From contig JAGGWT010000026.1 of assembly GCA_021163455.1 (NCBI GenBank), positions 1 through 15,747 of the forward strand: a DNA stretch of 15,747 nt. Direction: 5' to 3'. Origin of the DNA: Thermoplasmata archaeon (GTDB lineage: Archaea > Thermoplasmatota > E2 > DHVEG-1 > B18-G2). A program made the position numbers and the translations under genes. The first letter of the stretch is position 1; each line of letters opens with the position of its first letter. Positions 8,166 through 14,931 of this stretch are shown here, in pieces. The notes beneath the pieces are model-generated. The model made no database searches. It had not been told where the DNA came from and worked only from the letters and a program-made list of their open reading frames with translations.

Positions 8166-8591
8166 ATGGCGGAGAGAATAATATCAAACGATGATATGCA
8201 GAGAATCAGGCTGGCCACGTCCATAACCAAGGCAGATGTGATAGATTGTATTGAAGATGATGACACCATTGTTTTCGTTGTGAGCAAGGGGTTCCTCGGT
8301 ATGGCAATAGGCAAAAATGCAAGAAACATAGAGAAGCTCAAAGAGATTCTGAAGAAGAACGTGAGATTTGTAGAGATGGATGATGATGAAAAGAAGTTTG
8401 TATCGAATCTCTTCAAACCATTTAAGGTGGATGATGTTATTATAGAGAAAGTTGGAAACAAGAATGTGGCAAAGATAAAAGTTTCACGAGCTGAAAAATC
8501 AAAGATTATAGGAAGAGGGGGTAAGAACGTCAGGCTGGCAAGGATGGTGGCACAGAGACATTCATCCATAGATGATATACAGATCGAGTGA
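8166..8591 (+). CDS. nusA: Archaeal NusA-like transcription factor (two KH domains)
   Basis: Archaeal NusA is a short RNA-binding protein, equivalent to the two KH domains of bacterial NusA without its N-terminal RNAP-binding and S1 regions. It is thought to act in transcription termination or antitermination. The protein has 141 residues, the usual size. KH1 is near residues 30-75, with the degenerate GxxG loop in AIGKNARNIEKL. KH2 is near 95-140, with the canonical loop IIGRGGKNVRLARM. It starts 3 nt after the rpl30e stop and ends the RNAP operon here. In many archaea the operon continues with rps12, rps7 and translation elongation factor genes; these do not follow here. Confidence 0.95.
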   Translation: MAERIISNDDMQRIRLATSITKADVIDCIEDDDTIVFVVSKGFLGMAIGKNARNIEKLKEILKKNVRFVEMDDDEKKFVSNLFKPFKVDDVIIEKVGNKNVAKIKVSRAEKSKIIGRGGKNVRLARMVAQRHSSIDDIQIE

Positions 8592-8603
8592 ATTGGGTTA
8601 AAT

Positions 8604-8617
8604 CGAAAAATTATAAG
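8604..8617 (+). promoter_or_regulatory. BRE/TATA promoter for the pdh-like operon
   Basis: CGAAAAA (8604-8610) followed by TTATAAG (8611-8617) fits the archaeal BRE plus TATA pattern. A start about 24-26 bp from the TATA centre would fall at 8637-8641. That is on or next to the GTG at 8637, so the transcript may be leaderless or have a very short leader. Confidence 0.7.
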
Positions 8618-8625
8618 TTTCTTTC
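8617..8625 (+). terminator. Possible T-rich terminator for the RNAP operon
   Basis: GTTTCTTTC lies 26-34 nt after the nusA stop. Archaeal RNAP can terminate at short oligo-T runs without a hairpin. The run is interrupted by C and overlaps the pdh-like promoter region, so some read-through into the next operon is plausible. The call rests on the T-rich run alone. Confidence 0.25.
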
Positions 8626-8636
8626 AGATATTCAGC

Positions 8637-10097
8637 GTGGGGGTACAGAATTTGAGGATAGAGGAACATCCCATTCTGAGCTTCGAGAGAGGTAGAAAAG
8701 TTCACTTCTATTTCAACGGGAAAAAGCTCTATGGATATGAAAATGAGAGCATCGCAGCAGCACTCGTCGCGAATGGTATTACACAGCTATCTAAAAGTCT
8801 CAAATACAACAGACCAAGAGGATTTTTCTGTGGAATAGGGAAATGCGCTTCCTGCAGAATGAGGGTTAATGGAGTTCCGAATGTAAGAATATGTATAGAA
8901 AACGTAAGAGAAGGTTTAGAAGTAGAGACACAGGAGCCCCTCGCAGAACTTCCCTCGAGGGAGTTTGATGATAAAGGAATTGATACCCTAGAATGTGATG
9001 TTCTTGTTATTGGTGGAGGTCCCGCTGGACTGTGTGCATCTTTAGAGGCAGCAAAAAGTGACGCAGATGTTATCGTAGTTGATGAGAATTTCAAACTGGG
9101 TGGACAGCTCTTAAAGCAGACACACAAATTTTTCGGCTCTAAGCATGAGATGGCTGGAAAGAGAGGAATAGATATAGCAAAGGAACTCGAGAAAGAGATA
9201 ATCGAAAATAACAGAATAAGGGTTTTTCTCAAATCCTCTGTTTTTGGCTATTACGAAAGTGACCATGGGCATCTCTTTGGAATGGCACAGAGACTTGATG
9301 ACATGAGCGAAAAAGTATACAAGGTAAAGTGTAAAAGCGCGGTTATAGCGAGTGGAGCATCAGAGAACTTTCTGGTGTTTCCAAACAATGACCTTCCTGG
9401 TGTTTATGGAGCTGGCGGAGTGCAGACGCTCGTAAATGTGTATGGCGTCCTGCCAGGAAAAAAGGTCCTTATGGTGGGTTCTGGAAATGTTGGTCTCATA
9501 GTTTCCTACCAGTTATTACAGGCAGGTATGGAAGTAAAGGCGGTTGTTGAAGCTCTGCCAAAGATAGGTGGATACTTCGTTCATGCTGCAAAGCTTAGAA
9601 GATTTGGTGTACCGATATACGTGTCACATACTGTTAAGGAAGTCTATGGGGAGGATAAGGTTGAGGGCGCAACAATAGTGGAGATAGATAAGAACTGGAG
9701 GGAGATTCCTGGAACCGAGAAAAGAATAGATTGTGATGTTGTCTGCCTTGCTGTTGGTCTGTCTCCCTCAGTTAGAGTTGTATCCCTCACCGGAGCAGAT
9801 ATAAGGTACATACCTGAGGCTGGAGGATATGTAGCGATTCATGATGATTGTATGGAAACGACAAAAAGAGGTATATTTGTAGCGGGAGATTTATCCGGAA
9901 TAGAAGAGGCATCCATCGCCATGCTCGAGGGGAAGCTCGCTGGTCTGTACTCTGCAAAAAGAGCTGGAAAGGATGTGAACGAAGATAAAGCAGATGAATA
10001 CAGGAAAAGACTCGAGGAACTCAGAGCAGGACCGTTTGGAGAAAGAGGCAGGATAGCGAAGGAGAAGATCAGGAGGTTGTGGAAAGAATGTCATTAA
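8637..10097 (+). CDS. pdhA: Dye-linked dehydrogenase alpha subunit ([2Fe-2S] + FAD/NAD(P) domains), PdhA-like
   Basis: This is a flavin disulfide reductase-type subunit that accepts electrons from the substrate-oxidising partner and passes them to an acceptor. In the Thermococcus profundus proline dehydrogenase complex the equivalent subunit has NADH-diaphorase activity. The protein has 486 residues. Near 18-90 is a Fer2_4-type [2Fe-2S] domain with C65, C70, C73 and C86. An FAD Rossmann motif IGGGPAG lies at 125-131 and a second dinucleotide motif VGSGNVG at 280-286. ATF-like and GD motifs (VFVAGDLSG type) are near the end. It resembles a fused HcnA-HcnB and the N-terminal half of sarcosine oxidase alpha. 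Start choice is uncertain: GTG 8637 suits a leaderless transcript, while TTG 8652 has GGGGGT 7 nt upstream. Substrate and acceptor cannot be read from sequence; the proline assignment rests on gene order. Confidence 0.85.
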   Translation: MGVQNLRIEEHPILSFERGRKVHFYFNGKKLYGYENESIAAALVANGITQLSKSLKYNRPRGFFCGIGKCASCRMRVNGVPNVRICIENVREGLEVETQEPLAELPSREFDDKGIDTLECDVLVIGGGPAGLCASLEAAKSDADVIVVDENFKLGGQLLKQTHKFFGSKHEMAGKRGIDIAKELEKEIIENNRIRVFLKSSVFGYYESDHGHLFGMAQRLDDMSEKVYKVKCKSAVIASGASENFLVFPNNDLPGVYGAGGVQTLVNVYGVLPGKKVLMVGSGNVGLIVSYQLLQAGMEVKAVVEALPKIGGYFVHAAKLRRFGVPIYVSHTVKEVYGEDKVEGATIVEIDKNWREIPGTEKRIDCDVVCLAVGLSPSVRVVSLTGADIRYIPEAGGYVAIHDDCMETTKRGIFVAGDLSGIEEASIAMLEGKLAGLYSAKRAGKDVNEDKADEYRKRLEELRAGPFGERGRIAKEKIRRLWKECH

Positions 10098-10561
10098 AAG
10101 ATTATGAGCGAACAGGCACGATTACTGTAGATGAGATAAAAATGCCCAGTGAGGAGCATCTCAAAAGAGGGGTTGCCATAATCGAGTGTGTTCAGGAAAT
10201 ACCGTGCAATCCCTGCGTCGATGCCTGTCCCTTCGGTGCTATATCGATGGAAAAGTTGAATGCAACCCCTAAGATAGATTATGATAAATGTAAAGGTTGT
10301 GGGAAGTGCGTTTCTGTATGCCCCGGTCTGGCCATATTTGTTGTTAGAATAAGGGGAGAGAATGGTTTTGTAACTCTACCATATGAGATGCTACCCATAC
10401 CAGAAAAAGGAGAAGTTGTTGATGTTCTCAACAGAGAAGGTAAGGTAATAGGAGAAGGAGAGATTACAAACGTCAGGGTGGAAAACAGGACTGGTGTAAT
10501 AACCGTCAGGGTCGATAAGAACCTCATAATGGAGGTGAGGAACATTTGTCCAAAAAGATAG
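10088..10561 (+). CDS. pdhF: 2[4Fe-4S] ferredoxin-type subunit with beta-rich C-terminal domain, PdhF-like
   Basis: This is an electron-transfer subunit of the flavoprotein complex, 157 residues. The first half holds two cluster motifs: C34, C40, C43, C47-P (irregular, x5 in the first gap) and C68, C71, C74, C78-P (regular). All eight ligands for two [4Fe-4S] clusters are present. Residues from about 85 to 157 form a beta-rich domain (FVTLPYEMLPIPEKGE, then strands ending VRNICPK) absent from plain ferredoxins. ATG 10088 is chosen because AGGAGGT (ending 10077) lies 10 nt upstream, whereas the in-frame GTG 10079 sits directly against it. It overlaps pdhA by 10 nt. The same position in the Thermococcus operon is held by a ferredoxin-like gene. 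Confidence 0.85.
   Translation: MSLKDYERTGTITVDEIKMPSEEHLKRGVAIIECVQEIPCNPCVDACPFGAISMEKLNATPKIDYDKCKGCGKCVSVCPGLAIFVVRIRGENGFVTLPYEMLPIPEKGEVVDVLNREGKVIGEGEITNVRVENRTGVITVRVDKNLIMEVRNICPKR
10531..10538 (+). promoter_or_regulatory. Consensus Shine-Dalgarno site supporting the TTG start of pdhX
   Basis: GGAGGTGA matches the complement of the archaeal 16S rRNA 3' end over eight bases and lies 7 nt before TTG 10546. It is inside the pdhF coding region. It is among the strongest ribosome binding sites in the window and compensates for the weak TTG start codon. Confidence 0.8.
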
Positions 10562-10818
10562 TTTGCAGATGTGAGGATGTGACCGAAGAAGATATACTGA
10601 AGGCGATAGATGAGGGTTATACAGATTTTGAGGAGTTGAGAAAGAAACTTCGGATAGGCATGGGAACCTGCCAGGGCAGAACATGTATAATGCTTGCGCT
10701 CAGAATTCTCGCCAGAAAAACCGGAAAGAGTATAGAGGAGATTGAAAAACCGAGTTTCCGACCTCCTGTTGTTCCAATAACTCTAGGCTCTCTTGCCGGT
10801 GAGGAAGATGAAGACTGA
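10546..10818 (+). CDS. pdhX: BFD-like [2Fe-2S] protein, PdhX-like
   Basis: This small electron-transfer protein of the BFD/Fer2_BFD fold has 90 residues. The four cysteine ligands are C7, C9 (CRCED), C42 and C47 (GTCQGRTC), with the expected helix-rich middle (VTEEDILKAIDEGY). In sarcosine oxidase alpha and related proteins this domain is part of a larger chain; here it is a separate gene, as in the Thermococcus complex. Translation starts at TTG 10546, overlapping pdhF by 16 nt. No ATG or GTG lies in frame before the first ligand, and a consensus Shine-Dalgarno site is 7 nt upstream. The C-terminal third (PSFRPPVVPITLGSLAGEE) is proline-rich and probably extended; a similar RPP-P tail occurs after BFD domains in this family. 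Confidence 0.85.
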   Translation: MSKKIVCRCEDVTEEDILKAIDEGYTDFEELRKKLRIGMGTCQGRTCIMLALRILARKTGKSIEEIEKPSFRPPVVPITLGSLAGEEDED

Positions 10819-11950
10819 TGTTGTTATCATAGGTGGAGGTATAAACGGCTGCTCGCTTGCATACCAGTTATCAAAGAAAGGTATTGATGTTGCTCTTTTT
10901 GAGAGAAAATACATCTGCTCAGGTGCAACTGGTAGATGCGGTGCAGGAATAAGACAGCAGTGGAGTACAAGAGAGAACATAATACTGGCAAAGGAGAGTG
11001 TAAAGATATTCAGCAAACTCTCAAGAGAATTAAAAGAGGATATAGGTTTCAGGCAGGGCGGATATCTTGTAGCCATACATGATGAAAAGGAGTTGAAAGA
11101 GGCAGAGGAGAGGGTCAAACTGCAGAGATCTCTGGGTGTTGACGTGAAAATCATTGATAAAGATGAAATAAAAGAAATCGTTCCGATACTTGATCCAGAT
11201 GGGATGCACGCGATAGGTGCCACCTTCTGTCCAACTGACGGGCATGCGGACCCTTTCAAGACAACCTTTGCATACGCCAGAAGAGCAGTAGAAAATGGTG
11301 CAAAAATATTCACTCACAGAGAGGTTAGCAAGATTATTGTGGAGAAGAATAAAGTGAAAGGAGTTGTTGCAGATGGTGAGAGAATAGATTGTAATTATGT
11401 GATAAACTCCGCCGGCGCCTGGTCGAGGATAGTAGCAAGGATGGCTGGTATAGATATTCCAAACAGACCTCTGAGAAAGGAAGCGATAGTTACCGAAAAA
11501 ATGAAGAGAGTGTTTGATGCCATGGTTATATCATTCAGAGATGGAATATATTTCAGTCAGCAGAGTGAGGGGAATATTCTTGGGGGGATTCCTGGACCGG
11601 ATGAGAGGGAGGGATACCTCTACCAGCCCACCTTTTCTTTTTTGAATCATATGGCAAGAACCTTAACGAGATATGCACCTGTGCTCAAGTTTGTGAGAGT
11701 TCTCAGACACTGGACCGGATTCTATGATGTATCTCCGGATGCCAGACCCATTATCGGTGAAGACCCTAACATCAAAGGATTTATCCACTGCCATGGCTTT
11801 AGCGGGCATGGATTTATGTTGTCTCCAATGGTTACAAAGATTATCTCAGATTACATATCCGACGGAAAGGATTCGGATTATCTCCACAGTTTGAGCATAG
11901 AGAGGTTCAAAGGTAAAGATATATCAAGAGAGGTTTCGGTTGTAGGGTAA
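10808..11950 (+). CDS. pdhB: DAO-family FAD oxidoreductase, PdhB-like catalytic subunit (probable L-proline dehydrogenase)
   Basis: This is the substrate-oxidising flavoprotein of the complex, in the D-amino acid oxidase family with sarcosine oxidase beta, HcnC and glycine oxidase. It has 380 residues, the family norm. The FAD-binding motif GGGINGC lies at 9-15 in a Rossmann start (VVIIGGG). SGATGRCGAGIRQQW follows near 37-51, the re-face flavin-contact region. The C-terminal signature HGFSGHGFMLSP is at 329-340. ATG 10808 is preferred over the in-frame TTG 10793 and GTG 10799 because it lies next to GGTGAGG and puts the Rossmann strand at the N-terminus. It overlaps pdhX by 11 nt. L-proline is the best guess from gene order; sarcosine, hydroxyproline or another secondary amine cannot be excluded. 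Confidence 0.85.
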   Translation: MKTDVVIIGGGINGCSLAYQLSKKGIDVALFERKYICSGATGRCGAGIRQQWSTRENIILAKESVKIFSKLSRELKEDIGFRQGGYLVAIHDEKELKEAEERVKLQRSLGVDVKIIDKDEIKEIVPILDPDGMHAIGATFCPTDGHADPFKTTFAYARRAVENGAKIFTHREVSKIIVEKNKVKGVVADGERIDCNYVINSAGAWSRIVARMAGIDIPNRPLRKEAIVTEKMKRVFDAMVISFRDGIYFSQQSEGNILGGIPGPDEREGYLYQPTFSFLNHMARTLTRYAPVLKFVRVLRHWTGFYDVSPDARPIIGEDPNIKGFIHCHGFSGHGFMLSPMVTKIISDYISDGKDSDYLHSLSIERFKGKDISREVSVVG

Positions 11951-11957
11951 GGATAAC

Positions 11958-11968
11958 AATAATAAATC
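11958..11968 (+). promoter_or_regulatory. Possible TATA box for gatE
   Basis: The A/T-rich stretch AATAATAAATC is centred about 22-25 bp before GTG 11985 and ATG 11988. That fits a promoter giving a leaderless gatE message. It is weaker than the boxes at 147 and 8611, and read-through from the pdh-like operon is also possible because only 34 nt separate the genes. Confidence 0.4.
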
Positions 11969-11987
11969 CTTATACTATCAATGGGTG

Positions 11988-13853
11988 ATGAATTACAGAG
12001 ATATAGGATTCAGAGCTGGTCTCGAGATACATCAGCAGCTCGATACCAGAAAGTTATTCTGCAGTTGTCCCTCTGATCTCTCAGAAGAATTTGATGCAAA
12101 TTTTGAAAGATTTCTCAGACCCACGAGAAGTGAACTTGGAGATGTGGATGTTGCTGCTCTGGCTGAAGCGATGAAAAAGAGGAAATTCGTCTATCTTTCT
12201 TCAAAGAAAAACTGTTGTCTTGTTGAATGGGATGAAGAGCCGCCGCACAGCATAAATAAAGAGGCTCTGGAAGTTGGGTTAAAAGTCGCTCTTATGATGA
12301 ACGCAAAAATTGTAGATGAGATTCACATAATGAGGAAGATAGTTATAGATGGCTCAAACACCACAGGTTTTCAAAGAACTGCACTTCTGGCTCTCCACGG
12401 AAAGGTTAAGGATGTAGGTATAGAGACCGTAGCGATCGAAGAGGATGCTGCAAGAAAGATAGAAGAAAAAGGCAATGTGGTCAAGTATGGAATAGACAGG
12501 CTTGGTATACCTCTGATAGAAGTTGCAACCTCTGCAGATATCAGAGATCCAAAACATGCAAGGGAGATAGCGGAGTATATTGGCTCAATTTTCAAGGTTG
12601 TAGGAAAATGCAAAAGAGAGCTGGGTGCGATAAGACAGGATATAAACGTCTCTGTCAGGGGAGGAGCGAGGGTTGAGATAAAGGGTGTTCAGTACCTCTC
12701 AGCCATAGAGAGGGTTGCAGAAAAAGAGGTTTTGAGACAGCTTGATCTGATAGAGATTTCAAAGATTTTGAAAGAAAGGAAGGTTAGCGAGAATGATATT
12801 GAAAAGTGTGAGCTGAGAGATGTCACGGATGTGCTCAAGGATTGTAAGTCGAAGATAATAGAGAGAGGGTTGAAGGAGGGAAAAAGAGCGCTATGTATAA
12901 AACTCCCCGGTTTCAGGGGATTGCTTAAGAGAGAAAATTCCAGACTGGGAAAAGAGTTTGCAGTGCATGCAAGGATAAGGTCTGGTATTAAGGGCTTGAT
13001 ACACAGCGATGAATTGCCAGGATACGGCATAGAAAAGATGTTTGTTGATAAGTTGAGAGAGTTTATGGAACTTGGAGAAAATGATGCCTTTGCAATATTC
13101 ATTGGTAAAAGAGAGATTATCGAAAAAGCCGTAGAGGGAGTGAAAGAAAGAGCGAAACAGGCGCTCAAAGGTGTACCAGAAGAGGTGAGGAGAGCCCTGC
13201 CGGATGATTCGACTGAGTACATGAGACCTTTACCTGGAGCTGCAAGAATGTATCCAGAGACGGATATTCCACCTGTGAGAATAACAAAGGAGTATATAGA
13301 GAAATTGAGGAGGAGTTTACCGGAGAAGCCCGAGATTCAGATGAAAAGGGTCAAAGAAAAATATAATTTAAATGATGAGCAGGTAAGACAGTTGTTCAAT
13401 TCAGGTTATCTGAAAGAGTTTGAGGCGCTAGCTGAAAGATTTCCAGATCTGTCCAATGTGATAGCGAGAACCATACTTAATACCATACCTGAGCTGGAGA
13501 AAGAAGGCGTGGATCTGAGCTGGATTGATGTGGACATTCTTTCGGAAATACTTAGATATCTAAAGGAGGGTAGATTCGCAAAGGAAGCTATACCAGATAT
13601 ACTGCTGGAGCTTTCTAAGGACCCAGATAAGAAAGTGGAAAGCGTGATAGAGAGATTCGGAAAGGTGGAGATAGAGGAAGTGAGAGATTTCATCAGAAAG
13701 GTTGTTCGGGAAAGGGGAGATTTTGTTAGAGAGAGAGGAGCATCTGCTCTCAGTCCCCTCATGGGCATCATTATGAAGGAATTCAGGGGTAAGGTGGATG
13801 GTAAGGTTATAAGCGAGATGCTTAGAGAGGAAATAGAAAGTTATCTGGGGTGA
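11988..13853 (+). CDS. gatE: Glutamyl-tRNA(Gln) amidotransferase subunit E
   Basis: GatE is the archaea-only kinase/transamidase subunit that, with GatD (the asparaginase-like glutaminase), converts Glu-tRNA(Gln) to Gln-tRNA(Gln). It has 621 residues, the usual length. The GatB-like catalytic cradle is at the N-terminus (GLEIHQQLDTRKLFCSCP near 11-28, with paired cysteines C25 and C27, then CC in KKNCCLVEWDEEPPH). IRQDINVSVRGGARVEIKG is near 216-234. A GAD/AspRS-like insert occupies the middle (about 280-400), followed by the helical YqeY-like tail. ATG 11988 or the adjacent GTG 11985 may start translation; the absence of a placed Shine-Dalgarno site fits a leaderless message. GatD is not adjacent. 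The last 13 nt overlap the end of the opposing nuclease-like gene. Confidence 0.95.
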   Translation: MNYRDIGFRAGLEIHQQLDTRKLFCSCPSDLSEEFDANFERFLRPTRSELGDVDVAALAEAMKKRKFVYLSSKKNCCLVEWDEEPPHSINKEALEVGLKVALMMNAKIVDEIHIMRKIVIDGSNTTGFQRTALLALHGKVKDVGIETVAIEEDAARKIEEKGNVVKYGIDRLGIPLIEVATSADIRDPKHAREIAEYIGSIFKVVGKCKRELGAIRQDINVSVRGGARVEIKGVQYLSAIERVAEKEVLRQLDLIEISKILKERKVSENDIEKCELRDVTDVLKDCKSKIIERGLKEGKRALCIKLPGFRGLLKRENSRLGKEFAVHARIRSGIKGLIHSDELPGYGIEKMFVDKLREFMELGENDAFAIFIGKREIIEKAVEGVKERAKQALKGVPEEVRRALPDDSTEYMRPLPGAARMYPETDIPPVRITKEYIEKLRRSLPEKPEIQMKRVKEKYNLNDEQVRQLFNSGYLKEFEALAERFPDLSNVIARTILNTIPELEKEGVDLSWIDVDILSEILRYLKEGRFAKEAIPDILLELSKDPDKKVESVIERFGKVEIEEVRDFIRKVVRERGDFVRERGASALSPLMGIIMKEFRGKVDGKVISEMLREEIESYLG

Positions 13854-14218
13854 AATTCGAACCACTCGACTTTCTTATCCTGTACCAGCTTTCTTATCCT
13901 TTTCTGTTCTTTTGATAGCTTGGATGTATTTGTTTTGATTTCGACAAAAATTATCCGGTCATCCTCGAACTGTACCCCATCTATAGGAGAGCCTATGAAT
14001 CTGAAATTTTCTGGTGGGAATGGGTAGGATTTCATGAAAGGTGCGAACTGCTCCGTGATTTTTCCGTATGTTGTAGAGAGAGACTGTTTTTGCTGGGTTA
14101 ATTCTTCGACTTTTCTCCTGAGCGGTGATACCGCTACCCTGTATATGAATATCAATCCCAGTATCAGACCGAATATTATCCCTATGAAAAACACCCATAT
14201 ATACGCTAATATCTCCAT
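13841..14218 (-). CDS. Membrane-anchored predicted nuclease, COG4741-like (Holliday junction resolvase-related)
   Basis: This 125-residue protein fits the archaeal family described as predicted secreted or membrane endonucleases distantly related to Hjc. Residues 5-27 are one hydrophobic segment. A short coiled-coil-prone stretch (RRKVEELTQQKQSL) follows. The nuclease-like core contains FIGSPIDGVQF (D80) and FVEIKT (E93, K95), matching the D...ExK pattern of PD-(D/E)XK enzymes, then LSKEQKRIRKLV. Activity is not certain: I see no clear upstream catalytic Glu, and the family's biochemistry is poorly known. ATG at 14218 is chosen because GAGGAT lies about 5 nt upstream and it puts the membrane segment at the N-terminus; an in-frame ATG at 14257 would add 13 polar residues. 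It overlaps the glycosyltransferase end by 13 nt, implying coupled translation. Confidence 0.8.
   Translation of the reverse strand: MEILAYIWVFFIGIIFGLILGLIFIYRVAVSPLRRKVEELTQQKQSLSTTYGKITEQFAPFMKSYPFPPENFRFIGSPIDGVQFEDDRIIFVEIKTNTSKLSKEQKRIRKLVQDKKVEWFEFHPR
13870..13900. repeat. 12-nt perfect direct repeat inside the nuclease-like gene
   Basis: CTTTCTTATCCT occurs at 13870-13881 and 13889-13900, a 19-nt period. On the coding (minus) strand it is AGGATAAGAAAG and is read in two different frames, so it is not a repeated peptide. The core AGGATAAG recurs at the Shine-Dalgarno/start region of the same gene (14219-14226). On the plus strand the second copy merges into a T-rich run (13889-13913) that could serve as an oligo-T terminator for gatE. 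Confidence 0.4.
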
Positions 14219-14904
14219 CTTATCCTCTTCTTGAAGAGAAACTTCAGATTTGCCCATCCATCCCTGAAACTCTGAAGTTTTGCTTCACCTTCTCTCACAT
14301 ACAGGGTGGATGGGATTTCTTCTGCCTTTACATCTTTTGCTTTGAACATCTCTATCTTAATTTCTTCACTGAAGGGCATACCATCATCGAACTTCTCAAG
14401 GGGTTGCACTTTGTTCAGAGTCTCTCTTCTAAATATCCACATCCCGGATTGTGAGTCCTTTATCCATATTTGGAAAAGGATGCACAGGGTGAGAGAGAGA
14501 ATGAGATTTCCGAATCTGTGTTTCACGGACATTGCACCTTTTTTGATTTCTGCAAATCTGTTTGTCGTGAGAAAATCCAAGTTGTTGTTTAAAAGGTACT
14601 CGATGTATTCATGAATTTTATCGAAAGGATATGTGGCATCTGCATCTCCAGTAACTATTATATCTCCTTTTGCCTCCCTCAATCCTGTTTTGTATGCTCT
14701 TCCGTAACCCTTTCTTGGCTCTATTATAACCTTTGCTCCCTTTTTCTCTGCTATCTCCCTTGTTTTGTCTGTAGAGTTGCCATCCACAACAAGAATTTCT
14801 AACTCCCAGCCTTTCTTTCTGAAATATTCCTTGTTTATCATATCGATGGTCTTGCCGATTCCTCTCTCCTCGTTCAGGGTTGGGATAACAACTGTTACTT
14901 TCAT
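14206..14904 (-). CDS. Family 2 glycosyltransferase (dolichyl-phosphate sugar synthase-like, GT-A fold)
   Basis: This is a 232-residue inverting GT-A glycosyltransferase, probably moving a sugar from a nucleotide donor to a polyprenyl-phosphate carrier on the cytoplasmic face of the membrane. Seen: VVIPTLNEE at the N-terminus, VVDGNSTDKT near 39-48, the metal-binding DAD motif at 87-89 in GDADATYP, and DSQSGMWIFRRE near 150-161, a signature of the DPM1/AglJ-type group. There are no C-terminal membrane helices. One hydrophobic helix near 133-147 (LILSLTLCILFQIWI) could touch the membrane. The start at 14904 puts the core strand at the N-terminus; its Shine-Dalgarno site is weak. It is followed by an overlapping nuclease-like gene and preceded by a surface-protein gene with N-glycosylation sequons. 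A role in protein N-glycosylation is inference. Confidence 0.85.
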   Translation of the reverse strand: MKVTVVIPTLNEERGIGKTIDMINKEYFRKKGWELEILVVDGNSTDKTREIAEKKGAKVIIEPRKGYGRAYKTGLREAKGDIIVTGDADATYPFDKIHEYIEYLLNNNLDFLTTNRFAEIKKGAMSVKHRFGNLILSLTLCILFQIWIKDSQSGMWIFRRETLNKVQPLEKFDDGMPFSEEIKIEMFKAKDVKAEEIPSTLYVREGEAKLQSFRDGWANLKFLFKKRIRWRY

Positions 14905-14931
14905 GGTTTCTCATCTCAGGTAAAAGTAGAG

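Noticed and set aside
10793..10807. Upstream TTG and GTG starts for the DAO subunit
   Set aside because: They would add five residues before the Rossmann strand, and no Shine-Dalgarno site is placed for them, whereas ATG 10808 lies next to GGTGAGG.
12689..13222. Minus-strand open frame opposite the middle of gatE
   Set aside because: Serine- and leucine-rich antisense product with no motif, opposite a conserved domain of gatE.
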